DNA of 64,000 bases from an uncultured Oscillospiraceae bacterium (GTDB taxonomy: Bacteria > Bacillota > Clostridia > Oscillospirales > Oscillospiraceae): contig CANQXG010000002.1 of assembly GCA_947627735.1 (NCBI GenBank), positions 104,146 through 168,145 of the forward strand. Reading direction: 5' to 3'. Below are positions 31,785 through 42,870 of the stretch, piece after piece (within the stretch, counting starts at the first letter, position 1; every line of letters starts with the position of its first letter). The translations under genes were made by a program, and so were the position numbers. Under the pieces are notes generated by a model, which was given only the letters and a program-made list of their open reading frames with translations, made no database searches and had not been told where the DNA came from.

Positions 31785-33128
31785 ATGGCCAACGATATGA
31801 TCCCCTCTCAGGACAGCTGGTACGCCCCGGCGGCCCCTCAGAAGGAGCACCCCTGGTATGACCAGGGCCAGACCGGCAGCCAGTCCGGCTATAGCCGCCC
31901 GGCAGGCCCCGCCCCGGCGGCGCCCAGGAGCCGGGCCAAAACGGTGTGGCTGACGGTGTGTGTGGTGCTGGTGTGCGCGGCGGCGGGCGTGGCCGTGTGG
32001 CAGGGGATCGTGTGGGGCAGGGTCCTGGCCCGGACCCCTTACGTCCAGGTGCCCGGCGCCTCGGCGGACGGCGGCGACACCCTCCCGCCGGACGTGTTCG
32101 AGGACTTCCAGGACTATTTCGACGAGTATTACCAGCGCTCCAGCGAGATCCTGCTGCCCCGGGCGGAGACCGGCGAGGGCGTCACCCTCACCCTCCGGCA
32201 CCGGACCAAAAAGGAGCTGACCCTCCAGGAGATATACGACCGGGTGAGTCCGGCGGTGGTGGGCATCAACACCACCGTGGACGGCGCTGCCTATGGCTGG
32301 GGCACCGGCGTGGTGTTCTCCCCGGACGGGTATATCATCACCAACACCCACCTGCTGCAGAGCTGCACCGGCGCGACGGTGGTGTTCTCCGATGGCCGGG
32401 AGCTGGAGGCGCTGCTGGTGGGCGCCGATGAGGCCAGCGACATCGCCGTGCTCCACGTGGAGGGGGAGGACCTGCCCTACGCGGTCTTCGGCCAGTCCGA
32501 CGAGATGGAGGTGGGGGACGACGCCGTGGCCATCGGCAACCCCCTCAGCCAGGCCTATACCGGCACCATGACCAACGGCATCATCTCCGCCATCGACCGA
32601 AACGTGGTCTATAACGGCCACACCATGACCCTGCTGCAGACCAACGCCGCCCTGAACGAGGGCAACTCCGGCGGCCCGCTTATCAACAGCGCCGGCCAGG
32701 TCATCGGTATCACCAACATGAAGATCATGCACTCCTACGACGCCACCGTGGAGGGCATCGGCTTCGCCATCCCCACGTCCGTGGTCAAGCAGGTGGCGGA
32801 CGAGCTGCTGGCCCGGGGCGTGGTGTCCGGCATGCCCACCATCGGCATCATGGCCGGCTCGGTGAGCGCCGAGGCCATGGAGCTGTACGGCATGCCCCAG
32901 GGCGTGTACGTGACGGAGGTCAGCGAGGGTTCCGACGCCCTGGAAAAGGGCCTGCGTGTGGGGGACGTGATCACCGCCGTCAACGGCAAACACGTGGTCA
33001 GCGTGCCGGAGGTGAACCTTATCAAGGAGTCCCTGGAGGTGGGCGACGAGATCACCGTTTCCGTCTGGCGGGACGGGGAGACCCTGGAGATCACCTTCGC
33101 CCTGGTGGACCAGGGGGACATCCAATGA
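31785..33128 (+). CDS. HtrA/DegP-like S1C serine protease with PDZ domain
   Basis: The 447-residue protein has a Pro/Gly-rich cytoplasmic N-terminus, one membrane helix (about 50-70), a trypsin-like domain with His in ITNTHLLQS, Asp in ASDIAVLHV and Ser in NEGNSGGPL, and a C-terminal PDZ domain (about 350-445; GVYVTEVSEGSDALEKGLRV). It degrades misfolded proteins outside the membrane. Start ATG 31785 has AAGGAGG at suitable spacing. It lies 73 bases after the kinase gene and may be controlled by the two-component system. Confidence 0.95.
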   Translation: MANDMIPSQDSWYAPAAPQKEHPWYDQGQTGSQSGYSRPAGPAPAAPRSRAKTVWLTVCVVLVCAAAGVAVWQGIVWGRVLARTPYVQVPGASADGGDTLPPDVFEDFQDYFDEYYQRSSEILLPRAETGEGVTLTLRHRTKKELTLQEIYDRVSPAVVGINTTVDGAAYGWGTGVVFSPDGYIITNTHLLQSCTGATVVFSDGRELEALLVGADEASDIAVLHVEGEDLPYAVFGQSDEMEVGDDAVAIGNPLSQAYTGTMTNGIISAIDRNVVYNGHTMTLLQTNAALNEGNSGGPLINSAGQVIGITNMKIMHSYDATVEGIGFAIPTSVVKQVADELLARGVVSGMPTIGIMAGSVSAEAMELYGMPQGVYVTEVSEGSDALEKGLRVGDVITAVNGKHVVSVPEVNLIKESLEVGDEITVSVWRDGETLEITFALVDQGDIQ

Positions 33129-33137
33129 TACACGCGC

Positions 33138-33164
33138 GGCCCCGCCGGTCTCTCCGGCGGGGCC
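33138..33164 (+). terminator. hairpin after htrA-like gene
   Basis: GGCCCCGCCGG pairs with CCGGCGGGGCC around TCTCT. The following AATATATTG lacks a clean T run, so termination here may be partial. Confidence 0.55.
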
Positions 33165-33217
33165 AATATATTGCTCATGCGGTGCGCACATAAGTTTACA
33201 TAACATAAAAGAAGGCG

Positions 33218-33247
33218 GGCGGGACACGATGGTCCCGCCTTTTCTTT
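33218..33247 (+). terminator. terminator downstream of htrA-like gene
   Basis: GGCGGGAC (33218-33225) pairs with GTCCCGCC (33232-33239), followed by TTTTCTTT. Confidence 0.78.
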
Positions 33248-33258
33248 GCGTTAGATAT

Positions 33259-33405
33259 TTACATAATATGCTCTTCCGCGCAGTCGTCCCGGACCCGCAT
33301 GCCCATGTCCTCCCGGGTGCCGGTGGGGAACTTGGCGATGCCGGTGCTGTCGAATTTCGGCGCCAGGCGGGTCTCCGGATCCAGGCGCGGATTCGCCCCT
33401 GTCAC
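33259..33405 (-). CDS. possible 48-residue protein
   Basis: A GTG-started minus-strand frame reads TGANPRLDPETRLAPKFDST then GIAKFPTGTREDMGMRVRDD and ends CAEEHIM. The balanced composition looks more like real protein than high-GC noise. It is in the same frame as, and directly after, the stop of the 45-residue gene upstream, so the two could also be one gene split by a stop. The RBS is poor. Confidence 0.38.
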   Translation of the reverse strand: MTGANPRLDPETRLAPKFDSTGIAKFPTGTREDMGMRVRDDCAEEHIM

Positions 33406-33420
33406 GTCAGGGCCGTGCCT

Positions 33421-33558
33421 TCAATCCTGGCCGCCGTTCCGGCAGGGGCTGTCGCCCTTGCCGCTCTGGGCGGGCCGGCCGGGCTGGCCGGGGGCGTTTT
33501 TCTGGCCGTTCTGGTCTTTGTTCTGGTTCTGGCCGTTCTTGCCGCTGTGCTTGGACAT
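33421..33558 (-). CDS. 45-residue hydrophilic Asn/Gln/Gly/Lys-rich protein
   Basis: ATG 33558 follows AGGTGAT. The product reads MSKHSGKNGQNQNKDQNGQK then NAPGQPGRPAQSGKGD and ends CRNGGQD. Such tiny, basic, Asn/Gln/Gly-rich proteins in spore formers resemble minor small acid-soluble spore proteins, but the match is by composition only. It lies alone between htrA and ppdK on the opposite strand. Confidence 0.5.
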   Translation of the reverse strand: MSKHSGKNGQNQNKDQNGQKNAPGQPGRPAQSGKGDSPCRNGGQD

Positions 33559-33663
33559 GCTTATCACCTCGCCGGTAGTATGCCCGCCGGCGGGGGGAAT
33601 ATGCGCAAAAATGCCGCCCGCTCCCTGCCCCAGCGAAAAATGGTCCGGAAGGGGGATTTTTCC

Positions 33664-33692
33664 TTGACAATTCGCGGTGTTTGACGTTTAAT
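33664..33692 (+). promoter_or_regulatory. promoter of ppdK
   Basis: TTGACA (33664-33669), 17-bp spacer, TTTAAT (33687-33692), giving a leader of about 90 bases before the start codon. Confidence 0.72.
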
Positions 33693-33786
33693 ATAACAAG
33701 TTAAAATTAGTATGGCGCGGCCCCATGGTTCGGCGCTGCAATATGTCAATTCTATTCATAGGAAAATACAAGGAGGAAACCGCATA

Positions 33787-36405
<2,619 letters not shown>

Positions 36406-36452
36406 TAGGCTATCGTCCCGCGTGACACCAATCGCATAACACCATCGTATGT

Positions 36453-36484
36453 ACGGTGAGGATGCTCGTCATCCTCACCGTTTT
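36453..36484 (+). terminator. terminator of ppdK, inside the recombinase reading frame
   Basis: ACGGTGAGGATG (36453-36464) pairs with CATCCTCACCGT (36470-36481) around CTCGT, followed by TTTTCTTCT. On the minus strand the same bases encode part of the recombinase tail. Confidence 0.7.
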
Positions 36485-38208
36485 CTTCTATCTCCACGGT
36501 CGCGTGGCCCTTTCGCCCATGGACTGCGCCGATGATGGCCTGCCGATGGCCGGGAGCGAAATTCAGGTCCCACCGGAACCGCCCGTTTTCAATGGGCGTG
36601 ACCCGGCAGACGAATTTATCAATTATGTGTTCGTCGATCTTTGGCCCGGAGAAGTCAAGAATTTCATCGAGGGCTTTCTGGATCGCTGACATATCAAGGG
36701 ACGCTGCTTTATCGTCGCCGGAGGCGTCCAGCTTTTCCATCTCGGATTTCAATGCCGTGAGGTCATCCTCTGCCTTTTTTCGCTGGCTCTGAAACTCCTC
36801 CTTTGAGATCTCGCCTTCAGCGCGCATGGAAATGAGGTTCTCTATCTTTGCGGTAGCGCGGGCGATTTTCCCCTGGAGAGCGGAGATCGCGGCACGGTTG
36901 CTGCTGCTGTCTGCCTGATAGCACTCCCGCAGGAGGGAATAAGCCTCCATGACGGCAGCTTTTTTGTCCCTCCAGAGTGTCTCAAAAATGACCTTGGCCA
37001 TCAGGTCCATCCTCCAGTCGCAGATCATTTTGATGTCGCAGTATCCCTCGGTATCAAGGCCGTTTTTCTCCCGGAAGGATTTGCTGCCGTTGTTCACTTG
37101 GTTGTAGCACTGATAGCCATAGGCGGAATCGCCTCGCTGATTGGTCCTCCATTTGTTTTTGCGGAAAGTAGAGCCACAGGAACAGCGGAGCTTGCGAAGC
37201 CATACATCCTGGGAGGCACGCATGCCGTAGGTGCACACGCCCGTGTTCTTCACCATTTTTACGGTGCGGCTTTCCCGGATCTCTTTACAGCGCAGAAAAA
37301 CATCCTCGGATATGATCGGTTCAAAGTCGCCCTTGACATATAGGTAGGAATCTTCATCCAGATTTTTCACGCGCTTCTGCTCCAGATAGTTGTTGCTGTA
37401 TGACTTCAGATAGCACTTGTAGCCCATATATGTGGCGTTGCGGAGGATACGGCTGATTTTTGAAACGCTCCAACTGACGTTGCCGTGGCCGTCCTTTCTC
37501 TGGCGGCGGCAGAGTTCTTTGCATATCTTGATCTCTCCCAGACCCTCCAGATAGAGGTCAAAGATCATACGGATGGTTTCTGCCTGTTCCGGGTTGATGA
37601 CATAGGTGCCATTCACCCGGTCATAGCCGATGATGTTACCAGTGCCATACAGCACACCGTTATCACGGCTGATCTTTTGGCCTGCACGGACGCGCTCGGA
37701 GATCTTGCGGCTTTCTTCCTGGGCTAGCGTCGCCATGATGGTCAGGCGCAGTTCTCCGTCGCCGTCCATCGTCCAGATGTTGTCCTCGACGAAGTAAACC
37801 TCGACGCCGTAGTTCTTCAACTGCCGGGTCATCACCAGTGTGTCCACTGTGTTTCTGGCGAAGCGGCACACCTCACGGGTTACGATGAGATCAAATTCTC
37901 CTGTTTTTGCATCTTCGATCATCTTCATGAACGCAGGCCGCTTTTTTGCCTGGGTGCCTGTGATGCCCTCGTCAATGTATTTGTCCAGGACAGTCCAGTT
38001 AGGGTGATACTTTGCCTGATTGTCGTACCACTGCATTTGATTTTCCAGTGCGGCGAGCTGGGCCTCATGCTCGGTGGACACCCGGCCATAGAACACGATC
38101 TTTCGCGCCCGGTTTCTATCCAAAAGGATGGTATGGGGCAGTTGAAATGGAGTTGCTGTGTTGCTGTACATATCAAGACCTCCCAGAATCATTTTTCTAT
38201 ATGATACC

Positions 38209-38243
38209 TGAAGTCAGGCCACTTGTGAAATGTGCGATTCAAA
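38209..38243. repeat. left direct repeat flanking the nucleotide-enzyme cargo
   Basis: 35 bp matching 42725-42759 at 31 of 35 positions. On the minus strand it encodes FESHISQVA-stop, the same C-terminus as the small gene at 42730 (FDSHISQVP-stop), so it is a diverged copy of that gene's 3' end. Confidence 0.8.
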
Positions 38244-38461
38244 GTGCATATGTTCCTTTTGTGTCACACTTTCATACCAGATAGCAGTTGAAGAAGGCAT
38301 AGGTGTTACGATTCTTCTGATGGGGCCGACGCAACGACGATGTCGGGTGCTCTTAGAAAGTTGTTAGAGCAGGTGCGGCAAGCACATAGCAGTTTCTGGT
38401 AAGAACTCTTGCTAAGCCACAAGGATCTTGGATAGATGGTAATTTGTGAGGTAACAGACCA
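38244..38461. other. intergenic stretch upstream of the cargo operon
   Basis: About 220 bases with no convincing reading frame on either strand, AT-richer than the chromosome. With the 5' leader it makes a gap of over 400 bases between the recombinase start and the first cargo gene. Confidence 0.5.
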
Positions 38462-38490
38462 TTGCGTCAAGATAAAAAAAGTGATATAAT
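38462..38490 (+). promoter_or_regulatory. promoter of the cargo operon
   Basis: TTGCGT (38462-38467), 17-bp spacer, perfect TATAAT (38485-38490). Confidence 0.75.
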
Positions 38491-38586
38491 GAAATTGATT
38501 ACACATTTTTGCAGAAGGTGGCATACAGGGCCTTCCGCAAGCTCTCAAAGGGTAAAGATCATCCGATGGAAGGAGCGGTGAACGGA

Positions 38587-40671
38587 ATGCAGGATCTGCT
38601 CTTGTATTACTCATTTTTGCAGCTCCATGGTGTATCTGCCCGGAAGGAGATAGGCCTTTGGAAAGCGCGGGAAACGCTTGATACCCTGGCGGCCAGAGAG
38701 AATGTCCAGTTGTCCTTTTTTGATGATGGCAACGATCCTGATGGGTCGCCTTGCAGTGCATCTCGTAGTATTCAGGCGTTGAGAGAGAAAGATGCTATGT
38801 TTTTCCTTGATCGCTTGGAATCGAAAGAATACTATCGTATTGCCTATTCATTCCCGCAGGACGTAATGTTTCTGGATATCGAGACAACGGGGTTGAGTAG
38901 AGTCTATCACTATATTACATGCATCGGGTGGATAGTTGATGGTCAATATGATTGCTGGATAAGGGGGACTGACCCTGAACCGTTTCTTAAGGCATTTCAA
39001 AAGGCAAAGATGATCGTAACCTTTAACGGGACGATGTTTGACTGTAAGTTCCTTGATTTATATTTTGGCACCGAAGACTTCTCCCAGAAACCGCATTTGG
39101 ATTTGAGGTACTTCTGCAAGAGGTTTGGCCTTTCAGGTGGCCAGAAAAAGATTGAGCAGTTAATGGGATTCATACGGCCGGGTTCCATAAAGGAAACAGA
39201 TGGAAAAGAAGCGATTGCACTATGGTATTCCTTCCTGTTTGGAGAACGAACGGCACTGAAGAAGCTTATTGAGTATAATTACTACGATTTGCGTGGCATG
39301 ACTCACCTGCTTGACGGAGTCTTTTTTGGGAGCATATATGGATCGATCTTTCCGAAGAGAGGTAAACCACGACGATTTGAGCACAATATCAAGTGTGATC
39401 TAGTACAGTGTTTGCCGCCAGAAGAAACGTGCAAATGTATTAGAGAAGAAATAAAAAACAGCATAAGCAATTTCTCCAGGGAACGGCTACAGGATGCGTA
39501 TCCGTATCGTATTGTTGGAATAGACCTTGCGGGAAAAGTATCCAGACGTACAGGACTTTGCTTGCTGAAGGGGAATAAGGCTGAAACCAGGGTTGCACAT
39601 ACAGACGAAGATATAGGAAAGTTTATTTGCGAAAAAAAGCCCGATTTGATTTCTATCGACGCTCCGCTTTCCTTGCCAAATGGCCGAACGAGTGTATATG
39701 ATGATGATCCGGAACGACACTTTGGGATTACGCGGGAGTCAGAGCGCGAGCTAAAGAAACGCGGAGTGAATTGCTATCCGGCACTGATACGTTCAATGCA
39801 GGAACTTACGAAACGAGGTATTAGGCTGGCAGAACAATTTCGTAATGCTGGGTATCCAGTGATCGAATGCTTTCCAGGTGCCGCGCAAGATGTCATCCAA
39901 TTGCCGAGGAAACGGACGGATGAGTCGCTCCTGAAGCGAGGTTTGTCCAGGTTTGGTATACAAGGTTCATTTCGAACAGAAAAAGTCTGCCATGATGAAT
40001 TGGACGCTATTACAGCATCTCTTGTAGGGCAATTCTTCATCTCTGGTTTTTATGAGCCGTTGGGATGTCCAGAAGAGAATGATCTGATAATCCCGCAAAG
40101 AGAGTACCGTTTGCCGGCTCATAAAATAGTGATAGGCTTGGCTGGCCCCGTAGCGGCGGGAAAAACAACTGTGGGAGAATATATTCAGCAGCATGGCTTC
40201 CAGTATATTCGGTATAGTCAGGTTATAGGAAACAGCGATACATCTGGAGTTGGGCCACTTGGGCGTAACGATCTTCGCGAAGCTGGCGCAGCGCTTTATC
40301 TGGGAAAGGGACAATATGGCTTAAATGAGAAACTTGAAGGACGTATTTCAGAAGACGATTGTGTAGTCATTGACGGAATGCGACATAATGAGGACTATAC
40401 ATTCTGGAAAGAGCATTGTTTCACTCGGTTTGTTTTAGTGTATATTGACACAGATTATGAGCTTTGCAGATCTAGGTTTTTGCAGCGAGGCAATGAGGGA
40501 TGTACATATGAAGAAGCAGTAAATCATTCTGCGGAAGCGGATGTTGCAGCTTTGAGATTAAAAGCAGACATCGTTATCCAGAATAATAATGAACTCAAGG
40601 ACCTATATGTAAGAGTGGATCACATTCTAGTAGAACTTAAAAAAAGTATGGACAGTGAGGAGCAGCAATGA
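38587..40671 (+). CDS. exonuclease - DUF429 - P-loop kinase fusion protein
   Basis: The 694-residue protein has three enzyme-like parts. Residues about 88-240 are a DEDDy-type RNase-H-fold exonuclease: DIETTGL (D97, E99), FNGTMFDCKF (D152), and YNYYD (Y230, D234). Residues about 308-490 match DUF429 (VGIDLAGKVS, LISIDAPLSLP, VIECFPGAA, DELDAI), also RNase-H-like. Residues about 511-694 are a P-loop nucleotide-kinase-like domain (GPVAAGKTT at 520-528; VIDGMRHNEDY). Start ATG 38587 follows AGGAG; TTG 38509 would start almost at the transcript end. Its 3' end overlaps the PurZ-like gene by 4 bases. Base use is far AT-richer than the chromosome. Its function is unknown. Confidence 0.8.
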   Translation: MQDLLLYYSFLQLHGVSARKEIGLWKARETLDTLAARENVQLSFFDDGNDPDGSPCSASRSIQALREKDAMFFLDRLESKEYYRIAYSFPQDVMFLDIETTGLSRVYHYITCIGWIVDGQYDCWIRGTDPEPFLKAFQKAKMIVTFNGTMFDCKFLDLYFGTEDFSQKPHLDLRYFCKRFGLSGGQKKIEQLMGFIRPGSIKETDGKEAIALWYSFLFGERTALKKLIEYNYYDLRGMTHLLDGVFFGSIYGSIFPKRGKPRRFEHNIKCDLVQCLPPEETCKCIREEIKNSISNFSRERLQDAYPYRIVGIDLAGKVSRRTGLCLLKGNKAETRVAHTDEDIGKFICEKKPDLISIDAPLSLPNGRTSVYDDDPERHFGITRESERELKKRGVNCYPALIRSMQELTKRGIRLAEQFRNAGYPVIECFPGAAQDVIQLPRKRTDESLLKRGLSRFGIQGSFRTEKVCHDELDAITASLVGQFFISGFYEPLGCPEENDLIIPQREYRLPAHKIVIGLAGPVAAGKTTVGEYIQQHGFQYIRYSQVIGNSDTSGVGPLGRNDLREAGAALYLGKGQYGLNEKLEGRISEDDCVVIDGMRHNEDYTFWKEHCFTRFVLVYIDTDYELCRSRFLQRGNEGCTYEEAVNHSAEADVAALRLKADIVIQNNNELKDLYVRVDHILVELKKSMDSEEQQ

Positions 40672-41666
40672 GCGTTTCTATCGTAATTGGCGGGCAATTT
40701 GGCTCGGAGGGTAAGGGAAAAGTAGCACGCTTTTTTGCAAGCAAAATTGGCGCATCTACAGTTGTCCGCGTTGGCGGGACTAATTCAGGTCACACAGTGA
40801 TAAATTCGAATGGTGAACCTGTGATCTTTCGAATTCTTCCGACTGCGGCCATAGATAGGAATGCGGTCTGTGTTTTGCCTGCAGGTAGTTATCTGGATGT
40901 AGGTATCCTGTTTGAGGAGATAGCGAGGTCGGGGATCGATCCTTCTATGGTAAAGATTCATCCAAATGCGGCTGTGATTACAGATGAGCAGGTAAAGAGA
41001 GAACAGACGTACGCCCTTTCTACTCGCATAGGCTCTACCTGCAGCGGTACAGGGGCGGCAGTTGGTATGCGTGTCATGCGGGAAACTGGCTTTTTGCAGG
41101 CAAAAGACGTTGAAATCTTGAAGCCATTTATCTGTGATACAGTAGATTATCTTCGCGCAGAGATTAGAAACGGCAAGGAGGTGTTGATAGAGGGAACGCA
41201 GGGATACGGATTGTCTAACCTGCATTCAGAATACTATCCGTATGCTACCAGCAGAGACACTTCTGCTGCTGGCTTTCTATCAGAGACAGGGTTAAGTCCT
41301 TTTGATGTTAAGACGATCGTTATGGTCATTCGTGCCTTTCCCATCCGCGTTGCTGGCAATTCTGGTGAATTGCCCAATGAGATAACATGGGATAAGGTTA
41401 CTGAATTGGCGAAAAGCCAGAGTCCTATTGTTGAGTATACGAGCGTTACAAAAAGAGTGCGACGTGTCGGGAGGTTTGACGCTGGTATCGTTAATAAGAC
41501 CATTATTGCTAATCAGCCGAATCAAATTGTTTTGAACCATCTTGACTATATTGCTGATGATACAGTAGGCATTGGACATGAACGCCAGGACTTTATCAAC
41601 GATGTGCAGCGGTCAATCAATTCGCCGATTGATTATATTGGGCTTGGGCCTGATGTGATATTCTGA
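40668..41666 (+). CDS. PurZ-like adenylosuccinate synthetase homologue
   Basis: The 332-residue protein is clearly of the PurA family (GGQFGSEGKGK, TNSGHTV with His42, IEGTQGYGLSNLHSEYYPYA, RRVGRFDAG) but about 100 residues shorter than bacterial PurA. The catalytic Asp13 of PurA is Ser13 here (GSEGKGK versus GDEGKGK). From memory this substitution and length mark phage PurZ, which condenses dGMP with aspartate on the way to 2-aminoadenine (Z) nucleotides. Here it is in a three-gene operon, with a 4-base overlap upstream and a 13-base gap downstream. A nucleotide-modifying role is inferred; the substrate is untested. It is unlikely to be the housekeeping PurA. Confidence 0.85.
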   Translation: MSVSIVIGGQFGSEGKGKVARFFASKIGASTVVRVGGTNSGHTVINSNGEPVIFRILPTAAIDRNAVCVLPAGSYLDVGILFEEIARSGIDPSMVKIHPNAAVITDEQVKREQTYALSTRIGSTCSGTGAAVGMRVMRETGFLQAKDVEILKPFICDTVDYLRAEIRNGKEVLIEGTQGYGLSNLHSEYYPYATSRDTSAAGFLSETGLSPFDVKTIVMVIRAFPIRVAGNSGELPNEITWDKVTELAKSQSPIVEYTSVTKRVRRVGRFDAGIVNKTIIANQPNQIVLNHLDYIADDTVGIGHERQDFINDVQRSINSPIDYIGLGPDVIF

Positions 41667-41679
41667 GGGAGGAAGAAAG

Positions 41680-42699
41680 ATGGACATCTCGAATGATCCG
41701 TTTTTTCCTTCTTATGAGAAGGCCGAGGAAGCATACAGGAAGTGGAAAGACAAGGATCCCTTTTCTCAGATAGCACCTGCCTTACTCAATTCGGCAGATA
41801 TTGAGGATTATGTGCGCTTGACGGGTATGATTTATCCATTTCATAAGGAGGACCTTCGTGGAGCAACCTATACGGTACGATTGAAGGGTCTTTGTATTTA
41901 TTACGATGAGAAGATAGACGGCAACGGGGTGGAAGAGTATGTGTTTTGCGTCGGTGAGGATAACGAGGATCTGCCGGACGCAACGAAGAATAAAGAAAAC
42001 AAATACCGGATAGAACGCGAATTAAGGCTGAAGCCGAATTCTATTACATTCATAACATTGGAGCCTGTCTTTCAAGTACCGGATTACTTAGCGTTGCGGT
42101 TTAACTTAAAGATCCCTCATGTATACAAGGGCTTGCTTTTAGGAACAGGTCCCATTATTGACCCTGGCTTTCAAGGGCGTCTGTCAATTCCTTTACATAA
42201 TTTGACCTCCAATGAGTATGTACTCCATAAGAATGATGAGATTATTTCTCTGGAAGTTACAAAAATGAGCAAATATTCCGGCTGGGGTTCCAATAAGGGA
42301 TCAAGGAACGGTGAATACAAGGAAACACAGATTAAACAGCATAGGCAGGTAACAGACTATTTACAAAAGGCATTAGGAGAGAATAATACAAGTGGTGTTA
42401 TCAGTTCAGTCATTGGAGCAACAAATGCTGCCAAGAAGACAGCAAAAGAAGCAAACACTATTGCACAGGAAGCTAAAGATCTTAGCAATAAATTAAAGGG
42501 AGGTATCGTAAAAGCAGGCATTGTAGCTACGGTTGTAGGTGTGATTACTGTATTGGTGGCTGTCTTCTCGCTGCTCTTGCCAACACTTCAACTTGTACAA
42601 TCGGTGAATGATACTCAGACGCAGTATGAGGTGCGGATACAAGAGCTGGAAGAGCAATTAACGGAGTTGGAGAGAATCGTCAAAATGAAGGTTCGGTAG
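41680..42699 (+). CDS. membrane-anchored dCTP deaminase/dUTPase-fold protein
   Basis: The 339-residue protein has a dCTP-deaminase/dUTPase-like beta fold (about 55-195): LRGATYTVRL, NSITFITLEP, RFNLKIPHVYKGLLLGTGPI, IDPGFQGRLSIPLHNLTS, HKNDEIISLEV. The position of the deaminase catalytic Glu (LEF.N in Dcd) appears to be Pro in LSIPLHN, so deamination is doubtful and nucleotide binding more likely. A helical region (about 215-275), one transmembrane helix (about 277-302) and a short coiled coil (about 310-336) follow. It could be a nucleotide-sensing membrane effector (inference). RBS GAGGGAGG precedes ATG 41680. Confidence 0.75.
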   Translation: MDISNDPFFPSYEKAEEAYRKWKDKDPFSQIAPALLNSADIEDYVRLTGMIYPFHKEDLRGATYTVRLKGLCIYYDEKIDGNGVEEYVFCVGEDNEDLPDATKNKENKYRIERELRLKPNSITFITLEPVFQVPDYLALRFNLKIPHVYKGLLLGTGPIIDPGFQGRLSIPLHNLTSNEYVLHKNDEIISLEVTKMSKYSGWGSNKGSRNGEYKETQIKQHRQVTDYLQKALGENNTSGVISSVIGATNAAKKTAKEANTIAQEAKDLSNKLKGGIVKAGIVATVVGVITVLVAVFSLLLPTLQLVQSVNDTQTQYEVRIQELEEQLTELERIVKMKVR

Positions 42700-42724
42700 T
42701 TTTCTATTGGTGTGCTATGAGATT

Positions 42725-42759
42725 TGAAATCAGGGAACTTGTGAAATGTGCGAATCAAA
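42725..42759. repeat. right direct repeat flanking the nucleotide-enzyme cargo
   Basis: Counterpart of 38209-38243 (31 of 35 identical). It contains the last codons and stop of the small minus-strand gene at 42730. Confidence 0.8.
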
Positions 42760-42870
42760 ACGCTTTTTCACATTGAAATAGGTCTGTCCGTTGATGACGC
42801 CCTTTTCAAAGAGGATTTCAATCAAGAGGAGGGCGGCATAACGAGTGTCGATATTGACGTTGCAATTCAT
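42730..42870 (-). CDS. 46-residue protein coupled to MazF
   Basis: ATG 42870 overlaps the mazF stop (ATATGA) and is preceded by GGAGG. The product reads MNCNVNIDTRYAALLLIEIL then FEKGVINGQTYFNVKKRFDS and ends HISQVP. Small proteins of this kind accompany recombinase and MazF genes on clostridial mobile elements; the role is unknown. It is not an obvious MazE-type antitoxin because it follows rather than precedes the toxin. A partial second copy of its 3' end lies next to the recombinase. Confidence 0.7.
   Translation of the reverse strand: MNCNVNIDTRYAALLLIEILFEKGVINGQTYFNVKKRFDSHISQVP

Noticed and set aside
40668..41666. Housekeeping adenylosuccinate synthetase PurA
   Set aside because: It is about 100 residues too short, has Ser at the catalytic Asp, and lies in an AT-rich cargo operon.
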